Translations under genes and position numbers: made by a program
Notes under the pieces: model-generated
What the model was told of the DNA's origin: nothing
The model's input: only the letters and a program-made list of their open reading frames with translations
Databases searched by the model: none
Source: Paragonimus westermani
Lineage: Eukaryota > Platyhelminthes > Trematoda > Plagiorchiida > Troglotrematidae
Length of the DNA: 64,000 nt
Assembly: GCA_008508345.1 (NCBI GenBank)
Contig: QNGE01000929.1
Location: 144,192 to 208,191, forward strand
Direction of reading: 5' to 3'
Shown: one piece after another, positions 23,168 through 34,135 of the stretch
Numbering within the stretch: the stretch's first letter is position 1
How the letters are laid out: each line of letters starts with the position of its first letter

Positions 23168-24767
23168 CTTTTGAGGGTAGGCAAAACATAATTCCCATGA
23201 TTTTGGGCGAAAAGGAAACGTTGGACAGTCAACTCATTGTTACATTCGAACACAGTTGGGTCTCATCTAAAATCATAAATCTGCCACACCACTTATTAGT
23301 AATACAAAGTATAGTTAATTGCTTAAATTGAGAAACGTGACAACAGGAGATAACAGTGAAATCACAGTAGATTAAAAATCAACCTTTCAGAGGAAAATGT
23401 AATGAATGACTAATGAATGACCAACTGAATTTATAGATATTAGAAAGAGATGTCCAACGGAGATTAGACGGGAAGAGTGCATTCCCTAAACGCCTGTAAG
23501 CCTTTTCACAAGATGATTGAGGACAACAAGGCGACAGAGCACGAGCGGGGAAATTGTTTTATTTTTATCATTAAAAAATTGCGTGATGATTAGCGAGGCT
23601 AAGGGGAAGTGAACCAATCAATAAAACACTAAGCTATCCACCGATAATAAAACAGCTATATGACGGTTGAAAGTGGTGGACACTAAGTACACGTTGTACG
23701 AAAACAGCAATGTATATCATAGGAAATGGAGTGGGCGATTTATGTTTGACAAACTGAGCACATTCACAGAAGATGAATCAAGCTGCGTGTGTATCAGTAC
23801 AGTAGAGAACCGAAAGATCGACACATCGGTGTAAGTTGTGGAAGCCTCTAAACTTTGGCAATCCTGCTCCAAGCCTCATCCGTTCAGTGGTCGGTCTGAC
23901 AGACACCCTAACAGCCACCCGTTGGAACACTCAGGCAAGGCAAGTGAATACGGTTGTGCGTGTTTGAACTGTAGGGGGAATGGCGAAAACGCCACTCCGG
24001 TCTGTCCGAAATTTGGGTCCTTGTGTGCCAACCGCCTGTTTCGGAGTGAGGTGAATGTGTGCCCATGTTGCAACCCCGGTACAGCGATCTTTGAAACACC
24101 CAATCGGCTATCGAAACGCATCGCACGTCTGCGATGATGGCATATTAGTCACCAACGTTCGCGCAAAGTTCGCACGATGGATCGGCACCTGACCCTACTT
24201 TGGAGAACATTGTGACACGATGTGTTCTGCATGAATGTGAAGTTAGCACACCTAGGCTCAGCTGCACGCTGATCCAGACAACTGAGTGATCGCCCCGTAC
24301 GGAGTAAAGAACGGTCGTTTTTCTGTTGACGAGTTTAGCCAACCCAGCTCCAATTTCTTCGAACCAAAAAGCCTAAATGCGTGGAAGGTGCTCTGTGTTC
24401 ACGTATCAGGTAGTTTGGGAGACCGCCCAGTGGAGGGGGCTCTGAAACACTGTGTTGTTCCAGGTCAATTGCGGATTCATTTCTTAAGATATTATGTTAC
24501 ACGTTTTGCCCAGTAGCGAAAAATCCACCTCAGATGTTCAGTGATCAAGTTAATCCACACGTTGGACATAAAGGTTTCAGCTCTAACGTAACGGAAATTA
24601 GCCTAAAGGTGTAGATATGTCACGTTGTGAAGTCTGTGTGTGAACAGTTTGTGCTGTAGTACTGGTCTCGTCAGCTGCCATACCTTTGACAAGTTTAAAT
24701 GGAGACGAAACCGTTTTGTAGAGTGTGGGTTTTGAACACTGTTGTGGAGAGGCAATCAATAACCTAC

Positions 24768-24844
24768 CTGGAACTTCTTCAATAGAGAGTGACACTGACA
24801 GTTCACCAATTTTTTCGCCCACGTCATTGATGACAGTTAGAACG
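24768..24844 (-). CDS. C2CD3: C2CD3-like gene, exon C (left copy)
   Basis: A 77-bp exon completing the N-terminal C2 domain. The acceptor (CATTCACAG) is phase-compatible with exon B (AC/C = Thr), and the join reads 'HPIDTVLTVINDVGEKIGEL'. The 'EKIGELSVSLSIEEVP' strand matches human 'KKLGELQVSLALEPL'. The donor is CCAG/GTAGGT. The frame stays open past it to a second donor (AAAG/GTATGG) ending at 24,684. Both donors leave one base, so the exon could be 84 bp longer without a frame change. Which donor is used cannot be told from sequence alone. Confidence 0.82.
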
Positions 24845-25637
24845 CTGTGAATGTGAATGACAAGATGATTAAGGAAATATAAAGGAAATTCATTAACACA
24901 ACAAAAATATGATGGTTTTATCAATGGCACAAAATGATTAAAGGGCAATTTTGGATTTTGTTGAGGTACCGCAAAATTAATTTCTGACTTACTAAGCACA
25001 GAGAAGGGGTTCTTGTTTCATTGATTCTTTAGTACGATTAAGAATAATTCCAGCCGCAAATGCACTTCGCTATGGCCCGTAGTCACCACAACAGACAAAC
25101 ACGTAGGCTTTGTCCAGGGATAAAATGTTACGCGTGACTAATGGAAACCCCAATGAAAAAAGACGACATGCACCTTGACGATTTAGCAATAGACTTTCAG
25201 CCACCACTGGTTCGAGTAGCGCGTTACAGAGCGAGGTAAACATGTGTTCTGTGGGAACACAATTAACTCCCGTGTACTGGACAGAAATGAAATGATATAA
25301 ATAGATAAAACTCACAGTGTACGATTAGGACTCCTATTTTGGCACAGTGTGGTGTTCCAGTAACACTGTAGACAATTGGTTACAGCTATTCAATAACTGA
25401 TTTTGGAGATGCACATCATGAACGTCACGCCATTGGATACATTTGCTGAGAAGACCGACAGTAGGAAAGATTTTGGGCCCTTTGGCCGATTAATTCATAC
25501 AACTTATCCGAAACTCGTCGTAAATTGGAAAGCTTTCACTGGGTTAAATCAAGGACTTTGGACAGCAGAATCCTTCTGCGTTTAGTAAGGTGATCTGAAG
25601 AGGTGAACAATGTTGCCCAACTCTAACGTCTAGTGAT

Positions 25638-25808
25638 GACAGATATGTTAACTGAATTGGACATCAGTCGAAAATGACCACAGACCTTTCAACCAACCCT
25701 ATTCGAAAGGAAGCACTGCGCTCGACTTCGCCTCTTGCTAAAGCTCACCACTAGTACGTAGCTTTGCAACGACTAGGATGTGAACTCCCACCACACCGCC
25801 TCCAAGCG
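25638..25808 (-). mobile_element. SINE tail relic with hammerhead-like core (left arm)
   Basis: Minus strand: 'GTACTAGTGGTGAGCTTTAG', then 'GGCGAAGTCGAGCGCAGTG', then 'CTTTCGAATAGGGTTGGTTG', which line up with the hammerhead and tail of the SINE at 42,455. The core is CTAGTGGTGAG instead of CTGATGAG, so it is inactive. Mirror copy at 57,940-58,110. Confidence 0.5.
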
Positions 25809-28151
25809 TTCTTATTGAGTAATACGTCAATCACCTCACATTAAACAGGTCCGAAATTTCTTTGTGCAAACGTTTTCCCTTCATTGGTTCAACCGGTTAG
25901 GTGGTTACTGACTTCAACTTGAGTAGAAGTTCTGATTATCGGTGTGGTTAACAAGACAGTAACTGCGTTCTCCAGAGTCAACCGGGCAAGTTAGCCACTA
26001 TTTGCACATCAGTGCATTACTGGTCAATTCTAACAACACTGTTTGTTGGCTGAAAAGTCTACGGTAACATAAAAGCTGCGATCAATGTGAGCAATGTTCA
26101 AGCCTTAGTAACCAGAAATTCCCTGTAATTTAGTAGATATCTTGCAATGGAAAAAATGATGTAAGCGGACAGAAAGTGAGACCAAGATGTCCACTAGGAA
26201 ACCTAACCCTCCCATGGCAGTGATCCGGTACATACTATTTGTTGTCGGTGGCTTTTTGCTCAAATGCACCATTGTCATTAGCTGATAAACGTCGATGCTG
26301 TCTGGAAAATAACACAAGAAAACTGCTTGGTAGTCAGCTGTAGTGCTAGTTTCCTGACTTCGTACGCCCACAATTTCCCCAACCTTATGCTACCGTGAAT
26401 CGGAAGACGCAAAGAGAAAACGGTGAATCTGCAAACAAACTTTATTTATCGATCTACTCACCGTTCACAACAGACTTCAACGTAACAACTAAGGGGTACT
26501 AGGGAGCTGGACGTGAGAGCACCTCAAGCACAACCGCACAGCAGCCGCCAGAGTGGAAGAGTGCGTCGACGGAAAATTCCAGTCGACCTTAAGAATCCAA
26601 ACAAGCGTTAGATTGGTTAAGCGGCGTTCCTAACGGTAGTAGCTCAACATTGTTATCCTAGTGAATGTAATCTACAGGAGTAGAGATAGTGCGAATTCAT
26701 TACACAGCTGAGAGCATAACTGCGATACTTATGTCGGCTCACTAACTTTGATGCTAGTGGTTTGTAGTAAGTTTACATATACAAGGTAATGTGAACAGGC
26801 GTGGTGGTACTGGCAAGGCAAATCTCACGTCGCGCGGAGTTTAGAATTTTGAGGATGTCGAAGATGATCTCACTACACACCTAAGATTGCTGACGAAGAA
26901 GACTAAGACAAAAAGTGGGTAGTGCAAGCGAGTAACACATTTCTACTGGACGGTACTATCCAATCACGGAACGAGTGATATCTATCACTTCTCGTTTTTA
27001 AAGTGTTTTGTACTGCTTATCAATAATTACGTTTATCTCAACTTCCAACTGCTTTCTGCAATCATTCCGGTTGGGTCGGTTCCGTCCGATCCAAAGTATG
27101 AAATCCGTTCAACCTGAATGCAATTCTCTACGTACTATTCCAGCTCTCATCCACTGTGTCGTTACTACCGTTGTGAAATTTTCAGGTAAACTTCAGTGCA
27201 CCAGTTCTGCGCGCATCTGCTAGAAAATATATTGCATCAGTCTAAAGCCGTATTAGAATAATCACCGCTGTGGCGTGATAAATAGTTGTTTCGGGATGAG
27301 CCACAGGTGTTCGTAAAATCGAGTGGGACATAATGAAAGCTACCAAATCAAAGCACTAGACTGGTAACGCTTGGGAAATTTTTGACCCACGTTAAACAAA
27401 TAATCACTTCAAGAACAGTGCCGATCTCACAGCGGAGCTACACAGAATGCGTTACATGATATTGGCGACAATTCTGACCACGTAAGATTTGGCCGGTTTC
27501 AGCGGCAGTTACACTTAATCCCTCACTCACCGGTCACATCTTCAGCAAAAGATCGGTCTCATATCTGTCGTTTCATTATGGTTCGTAAAAACAACAAAAC
27601 CTCCGATAACCAATATTTTGAAGTAAATGTCCAAAGCATAGTGACAGCCTGTTGTGATGAACATGACTGACGTGTTTTGGTATACAATTGTTTTACTACT
27701 CCAATAACTTGTACAATGCACACAATTCAACAATGTACGTTCTGTGTTTTTGTGTTTAAAAGTGTTCTTCAATCCTTATACGTTTGATCATTATTCCATA
27801 CTGTTGAGTTCTAATTACAACACTTGGTTTAGATCTTCCAGTTAGCATGATAAGTGTCATCATCGTCCACCGAAACGACTATTCAAACGGTTCACCAAGG
27901 TTGTGGTGGCAAGTTAGGAACGTTGGAGCACCACGTTTATCACAAGTGGGAATTTACGTCTAAAATAGACCCTAACATCCTTCACCCGTAAGCGAGAGTG
28001 CACAGCTTCAGTCTGTCATGTTTTAATACGAAGGACGTATGCTGTGGAACAGAAAACTGGAATGTTTCGTACAAACTTAGGATCCATCACACCAGAAAGG
28101 ATAACTCAATAAGAGAACTCGGAGGTAGTTAATTCAGCTTAAAATACTCAC

Positions 28152-28260
28152 GTGTCAATCGGATGGTTCGGTGTTAAACGATCGATCCGATCAATGCGAG
28201 CCCGACCGATCGCACGCTCGCAGTTATCGTCCAGAACATCCAGATACAAAGCTCGCATAT
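28152..28260 (-). CDS. C2CD3: C2CD3-like gene, exon B (left copy)
   Basis: A 109-bp exon bounded by an acceptor (TTCCTCACAG) and a donor (GACAC/GTGAGT). Its phase fits exon A exactly: the split codon G/AT gives Asp. The join reads 'AYLKDMRALYLDVL', parallel to human 'SYLTDMAVLVLEV'. It continues with 'IGRARIDRIDRLTPNHPI', matching the human 'IGRVQI.GLA.LSP.H.I' stretch of the N-terminal C2 domain. The exon ends with two bases of the next codon. The match on both sides of a splice junction is the strongest single support for the gene identity. Confidence 0.88.
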
Positions 28261-29137
28261 CTGTGAGGAAGCAAACACGTATGTTTGGATGCTGGCAAAA
28301 CATTAGTTGAAGTTAGACTAATCAGTGACCGCTTTTGTGACCGAAAGGGTGTTGATAACACCGTTTACCGAAACGCAAATTATTTTGTAAATCCAAGGCC
28401 CTCCTGTCGATTCGAAACAAGGCTCAGGATAACATTATAAAATTAAGTAAAACACGAACTAATTTTATGAAAATGATTGTACACCGTAAAACATCCGTAA
28501 CCATCTGATTCCCGATATACAAATGTCAGTGGAAGGAAGTGGAGTTCTGCATACTAATTCGCAAATGAAAGAAATCATGTTAAGTGGTGTATCGATTCGG
28601 ATTGTGCGATTCATCTACAAGAAGCATGTTGTTAAATCCAAAGACCGAAAAATAATCTCTATAGTCAGACAGTTTGGGCGTCGTATTTCACATGTTATTG
28701 ATTGCAACACTCTTTAGGAAGGCCACCCGAGGTGGTTGAAACGTAGAGTATTACAAATTACTCCTAACGTTGTGTTATTCTCAATCTGTTTGTCAATGAG
28801 GCTGTGTAATGTATTTCAGTTTTATAGTAACTAACTTCATTTCCAATTTGTGCAACAAAGCTTATAAAACACCTCTTGAGATAGGGTATAAGTAATATGT
28901 ATTTACTGGTCAAAATTCGCCCGATGTGCACGATTAGTTTTTGGTTATGGCCGATCATCAGATATACATCCTACTATAGGAACGGTAGGTGCTAAAAGCT
29001 GTAGGTAATAACCCATTCGCGGGTTGGTTATGCCGTTTATCTCAGACTCAATGAGGATTAGTGCTGACGTTAGTGTCTACAAGTATACAACGCTTTGTAA
29101 ATCACTAATAGGTAGAAGAGAACTATGGTTGGAATAA

Positions 29138-29327
29138 AGTTGTTAAAACACAGATGTGATCGCGGCTTTCGTGTACCCATGGACTTCGCAGCCACTAGAC
29201 TCGAGTCTCAATACTGTTCACATACACTGGTAACGTATGTCATTGCCACATCCCGGATTATAACTCCGATCACATTGTCATGGAGCAACTGTGTTGACCA
29301 CTACACCAGTTGCCTCACGTTGGGCAC
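29138..29327 (-). mobile_element. SINE relic, tRNA head and hammerhead remnant (left arm)
   Basis: Minus strand: A box TGGTGTAGTGG, a degenerate B box (GGAGTTATAATCC) and a hammerhead 3' part 'GAGACTCGAGTCTAGTGG'. The hammerhead 5' half is decayed. Mirror copy at 54,421-54,610. Confidence 0.6.
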
Positions 29328-30717
29328 TACCGAGTTATCATGTGAAAAGGTTCAGTAATCCAAATATTCCCCATCAAATGAGTTCTGTTACTTAGAATTG
29401 AGGAGTTCCAACCATGGAGACATCGATCGGAATAAACAGGACATTTAGTCCGCACACTGGTCAGAATGACGTTGGTTTTGTAACGAAACAGAAGTATGGA
29501 CTAGATAAGCTACGCTGCTCTCTGCTCACGGGACTACTTGACGATACTACACGGATTTCTCGACTCAACTTTTTCAGCTGTCTTGTTAATACCACCCCCA
29601 CAGCTCCGATCGCTTCATGGAAAAGCTTCGGAGACAACGCTATTTAAAGGACAGTGGTATTCCTTCCGGTCGTTATATAGTGTCATCGATCAATCCGAAC
29701 ACCCAGCAACTGAACAGTGTAGACGAGATCCACATCATTGTCACATTCATGCATTTTCTTATTACTGATGATCATACGTTGTAGTCCTTCAGTTTGATCG
29801 GATTCACCAACAAATCACAATTGACTGTAACAGATGCACATCCTCAATACAACACCAACACCAGCATCATCGACATCCGCGATAGCACTGAAACAGTAGT
29901 TGACGTCTATACAGCCTTGAAAAGAATCAACTTCAGATTAAAATCGAAAGCAGGGACTAGATTAATGGGATACATGAACCTAAACCTGAACAACCAACTT
30001 TAATCAACTACTGTTAAGTAGGGTGGCAGACATGATGGTTCAGAACGGGTAAAGTTGTGGGTTTCGTCAGATTCGAGATAGCAGCAGAACCAGCAAGCCA
30101 AAATGTGACAAGCAGTACATCAGCCAAGCTACGAGACCACCCAGAGAGCTCAGAAATTTCACATTTGGACTCAGCTGCCCGCCTAACCCACCGGATCATA
30201 TGGAACTCCCTCAATGATCCAGCAAACTGATTGCCCAAATAGAATTCCTCAGACAGTTAACGGTAGAAGCCACCAATGCCACTGATGAGCATTAGCTTCG
30301 TAGCTCGGTTAGCACAGCGCTTGCCACATTCGGGCATGATGCTTCTGTTGTCGGTCCGAATCCAACAAATATTCGCATTTTTCACAATCGAGTCTCTTCT
30401 GAACATCATTACACTTACGTCCTGCAAACAAACCAAGCGGCTGTAAGTGAAAACAAGATGGCATCCGCTAAACAACTTATGGCCGCTGCCACTTTCCCGT
30501 GAAATCACTTATTGACAACATTCGCGCCACTGTCCGAACACTACCTAACTGGTCATACCCTATTAGTGGATACCTCCGGTTCTCTTTGCCGGCGAGTTGG
30601 GGAAATCAGTAAGAGTGTATGGCTTTGTAACCAATCAGCCTCCGTTCTTGATACATGGTTGTATTTTAAACACTGGGTTCCCTTCAATAACTTCATCAGC
30701 GATATGTTAACGTTTCG

Positions 30718-30760
30718 TTTGCGACTGATGAGAGTAAAGGAAATGTTAACATATCGCAAC
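30718..30760 (+). ncRNA. PLE-associated hammerhead ribozyme, copy C, best preserved (left arm)
   Basis: Stem I TTGCGA pairs perfectly with TCGCAA (6 bp). Between the strands come CTGATGA, a minimal stem II position GAGTAAAG, GAAA, the palindromic TGTTAACA as stem III, then UA as the cleavage dinucleotide (predicted cut between 30,753 and 30,754). The order matches a type I hammerhead. The stem III sequence cannot form a normal hairpin but is self-complementary, as described for PLE hammerhead variants that act as dimers. The stem II closing base is G instead of the C seen in copies A and D, so activity of this copy is uncertain. Confidence 0.7.
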
Positions 30761-31282
30761 ATACGTCTTCTTTCTGCGCTGATGACGGTTGCATTTGTTT
30801 ACCTAAAGAGATTAGAGTAGTGGATTTTATCAGTTCATATAGACAAAAACCGTTATTCTAACCAGCTGGTTGCTTACTACTGATGCCATGCGATCTAGCA
30901 ATTAAAGGCAAACGTTGATGCTCAAAGAGTTTCATCAACTGTACACTCCGAATCAGAGAGGCCACATTCTGCAGCTTGTGAATACGATGTTTGAGTGAGA
31001 TACCTCTTTGGTGTCAAAAATGCTTTGGACTGTAGAATACACGAACCCCAATTTAATTAGCCGTACTGCCGTCATCTTAGGTATAGTTTCCTAAGCTATC
31101 AAAAAGGATAAAGGAATTAGATGCTGAAGCCTAAGATAAACAGTACGGCCGCAGTTAGCAAGTGACTGGTTGCATTTCCCAACGGATTGGACGGGACGAA
31201 AGACATTTCAAGAGTTGTCGAAGATGACTGTTAATTTTAGTTTGCTGACAGATAGCGGAGAATTTCCGAACCTTATTATCTA

Positions 31283-31304
31283 GAAATGTTATCTAGAAAT
31301 GTTC
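31283..31304. repeat. Short tandem duplication (left arm)
   Basis: TATCTAGAAATGT occurs twice in tandem; mirror near 52,444. Minor feature. Confidence 0.7.
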
Positions 31305-31590
31305 AAGCGCATGACATCACAGTTGACGGTTAATCTTTAATTCAATGACCTAATGACTTAACGCAATCGACTCAATGAGTTATACATAGCGTCATTATGA
31401 CCAATGAATTACAGAACTGTAGGATTAAGCAGAGCAAAAGGACTTACTGACACATTACATACACATATCTATACATCGCTGTCTAGAATAAACCGCAAAA
31501 TTCAATCATATGATTGACTGAAACTTCGTTTTCAAGTAATGTGAACGGATGACCAGCGCAACAGACAGCGATAATCCCTACTCAGCTTAC

Positions 31591-31917
31591 CTTTCAAATA
31601 GGCACTAAACCTTTCCAGCGGTACAGTGACTCTGTAACGAGCTCTGGTACATGTTGTCTGTTTGTGTCCGACTTTGTGAGCAAGTCGTGGGTTGAATATT
31701 GCACACTGTCCACCCACAGGTTCGCCCCACCAGCGCACCCGGACAGACAGATCGTCCGGAGGTCTAGTACAAGACGTCGAGCGACGAGTATTGAAGGAAC
31801 GATGGGCTGCGCGGAACAAACTGATGTTGAGGTGTAGATAGGCAGTTGCTGAGGCGTTGATGCCAGGTGGCAAAGTCGTGTACACTTGGACCAAACATGG
31901 GGAATTATTCAGCAGGG
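31591..31917 (-). CDS. C2CD3: C2CD3-like gene, exon A (left copy): N-terminal C2 domain
   Basis: This is the most N-terminal exon I can place of a C2CD3-like gene. C2CD3 is a centriolar protein needed for distal appendages and cilium formation. The exon has a strong acceptor (pyrimidine tract, TTTCAG) and a consensus donor (AAAG/GTAAGC), starting with two bases of a split codon and ending with one. It encodes about 109 residues. 'LPPGINASATAYLHLNISLF' matches the 'LPP..EG.L..FL.L.V' opening of vertebrate C2CD3, and 'VRVRWWGE', 'RARYRV' and 'FSAYLK' match its conserved 'VRVRWWGE', 'TTRYAI' and 'FTSYL' blocks. The upstream exon with the start codon was not found. At 31,770 this copy encodes Cys where the right copy encodes Ser. 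Family recognition is from memory of the human protein, not a search. Confidence 0.85.
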
Positions 31918-32106
31918 CTGAAATGATAGAATACAGTTTGAACATTGAATATTGAAAAATTGAGGAACATATTATCATTCCATCCATTTACAGAGACCAG
32001 GAGAGTGATTAGGTGTTGCAGCTTCAGCTGCTACTGACCTTAACAAAGACGTGTAATCGCCTAGAAGAGAAGTTTACTGAAAAGTTGAACAGTGATGAAA
32101 TAACTC

Positions 32107-32377
32107 CAACAGGAAGAAACAGGAATGGCATTAGTGCAGATATGCCATTAACTATCCTCAGTCGAAGATTTGAGTGGCCACGACCAAGCAACCGATACCT
32201 ACCCACTTTACTCAGAGAAACAGTCGGTGACCTTATATCTAGTTGTCACGTTTTTGCCCGACCACCACGCGGTTTTAACCAGTGGTTTCAGTACACAATG
32301 CTCAACGCTCAGTTGGTATGAGGGGCAAGTAATCCACCGCCGCAGAGTGTACAACATTGTTAGTTGACCAATTGATC
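32107..32377 (-). pseudogene. RTE-type LINE 3' coding relic (left arm)
   Basis: Minus-strand reading gives 'IGQLTMLYTLRRWITC' and, in another frame, 'VGRYRLLGRGHSNLRLRIVN'. These match the RTE C-terminal pattern '..HLRWLGH' and 'VGR.RL.GWGPRD....WL' with heavy decay. At the DNA level it is similar to the relic at 44,640-44,922. It lies just upstream of C2CD3 exon A. Mirror copy at 51,370-51,640. Confidence 0.62.
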
Positions 32378-32548
32378 GCGCATTCCAAAAGTCCAAGATT
32401 AGTTATCGGCAGACGGGCACATTGCTCACGCTGTTATCCCAATGTGAGGTAACTAGTGAACACAACGACGAGCAAACAGAACAAACCTAGGTACTCCACT
32501 TTTAGCTAAGTCTACCGCTTGAGTGGCAAACGTTTCATCGAACAAAGT

Positions 32549-32633
32549 GACATCACCAGTGTGTGGAGGTTTGAACTTGGAGGTTGGTAGAGCCTGATGG
32601 ATGTCTGCTCCGACATACAAGTGTGACTTAACC
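32549..32633 (+). repeat. Short repeat, first of an inverted pair (left arm)
   Basis: 'GACATCACCAGTGTGTGGAG' through 'CTGATGGATGTCTGCTC' to ACTTAACC. It matches the reverse complement of 33,071-33,150 at roughly 75-80%. The pair is 440 bp apart. Probably two copies of a dispersed element in opposite orientation. Mirror copies lie at 51,114-51,198 and 50,597-50,676. Confidence 0.6.
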
Positions 32634-33070
32634 TCCCGAACTGAATTCTCACCCGTTACTTATTATTTTTTAATTTTAATCCAAATTACAATAGGCTGCT
32701 TCATGTTGCTGAATAAACAAATACACTAGGTCTAACGAAATCGATAGACTAGTGAAAACCAAAGACCTGAAGAGCCATGAACGCTATCACACCTAAATGC
32801 CGGCACACCTGAACGGAGAGCCTTGTAGGGATCGAATCGATGACCGAAGTCCAACTATGGGGACATGACCTACCCAGTCAAAGAGCAGTGATCAACTAAT
32901 CAGACACTAGGCCAGAGTTCAACAATAACATGAAGTAACCAGTCAGATTTCAGGTCAAAATTTGGAAAGCTGGAGGAACTGACCAGTAGGGCACTAAGCT
33001 CGACTGAAGTTCAAAAGCAATCGCAAACAGCCAATCGTAATTCATGTCACAGTTTAAAAGCAACAGAAAC

Positions 33071-33150
33071 GGTTAACTCACTTCCGTGTATGAGAGCAGA
33101 CATCCATCAGACTACCAACTTCCACACTCAAATACCCACGCACTGATGTC
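33071..33150 (-). repeat. Short repeat, second of an inverted pair (left arm)
   Basis: Inverted partner of 32,549-32,633, sharing 'CTGATGGATGTCTGCTC' on the minus strand. The 120-codon open frame on the minus strand at 33,078-33,440 runs into it and is probably repeat-derived. Confidence 0.6.
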
Positions 33151-33578
33151 ATAAGAATAGCAATCACAACAAACAACCGGGCGCTTACACCATCAGCCCG
33201 GGTCATTAACATCACCACTATTCTCAAAAGCCTCATACAAAGCTGCTGATAAGCACGTCGCGAACAAGCCACATTTCGGAACTGTGAGACAAACAGAATA
33301 TATGCCTTCCACCGATAACCGCACGTTTCATCTAATTCACGGATGGCGAAAGTTGGCAAAAGCCCATGATAGAAACGGATATGTGCGTCTAATAAACTAA
33401 AGTGACCACCGGTTGCACCAATGAAGCTCTTGGCATTCAACAGGTGGTGTATGTAAAAAACGACTGGTTGGGCAGAAATCCATAATCTGGCTTAAGCAAT
33501 CGACATATTACATTGAAAACGCTGCTCAAAGATATAAATGGAAATTTCACTGACGTCAGTTGAGTTGACTAATAAACG

Positions 33579-33980
33579 GTGTCATCTCACCTTGTATCTA
33601 TCAATTCACATGTAACTTCTTCGGGAAACTCCGCCTCTCACTTTATCTACCAGGTTAACTGCAGATGCGGTGATTCATACCCCGGCAGAACGGACCGAAA
33701 TTTACGACAGAGGAAGGCGGAGCACATTCCCAAGTGGCTAGTGCAAACAATGTTTCAAGGCGAGTCAGCATATCAACACTCGAACAGAAATCCGACGTCT
33801 TCGATCGCCAAACACCTAATCGCAACAGGTCATGTGGTTGACCCCGACACTTCGTTCGCGGTCCTATCGCGCAATCGCGGCCCTAGATTGTTGGCGTTCT
33901 CCGAGGCAATGTTGATCAAGCGTCACACACCGGCCCTTTGCTGGCAAAAGGTACTGACGCAATCAATTTGGTTGCCGTAG
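33579..33980 (+). pseudogene. Penelope-like GIY-YIG endonuclease fragment, copy D1 (left arm)
   Basis: Open for 133 codons. In order it shows a Cys cluster with the GIY-YIG-like 'CRCGDSYPGRT', the helix 'RKAEHIPKWL', 'SSIAKHLIATGHVVDP', and the tail 'LLAFSEAMLIKRHTPALCWQ'. This is the PLE endonuclease layout, including the Cys/His residues of its zinc-binding feature. 'SYPGRT' replaces the usual 'SYIGRT', a likely damaging change. No reverse transcriptase part precedes it. Mirror copy at 49,767-50,168. Confidence 0.8.
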
Positions 33981-34068
33981 CAGTGAAACATGATTGCAAC
34001 CAAGTGAAGTTCGTTCATTTCATTGTTTTGACGCTGCGCGTTTAACCCATATAACCTAATGTTTTATG

Positions 34069-34110
34069 TAACCGACTGATGAGAATAAACGAAATGTTTG
34101 CATCTCGCAA
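34069..34110 (+). ncRNA. PLE-associated hammerhead core, copy D (left arm)
   Basis: CTGATGA, GAGAATAAAC and GAAA are intact. Stem III is TGTTTGCA (TG/CA pairs with a small loop) followed by the UC cleavage dinucleotide. Stem I (ACCGA with TCGCA) has only three clean pairs. It lies between two endonuclease fragments, 90 bp after D1 and about 50 bp before D2. Mirror copy at 49,637-49,678. Confidence 0.55.
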
Positions 34111-34135
34111 TGTATGTCTTTTGCTGTCCTGATGA

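Noticed and set aside
23838..24137. Overlapping open frames on both strands with several Cys residues
   Set aside because: Open in three frames at once because the stretch is GC-richer; no consistent zinc-finger spacing or splice support.
29794..30003. 69-codon plus-strand open frame with protein-like composition
   Set aside because: It could be a retroelement piece, but I cannot name a family motif; not supported enough to annotate.
33078..33440. 120-codon minus-strand open frame (mirror 50,307-50,669)
   Set aside because: It overlaps one half of a dispersed inverted repeat pair and has no domain; probably repeat-derived.
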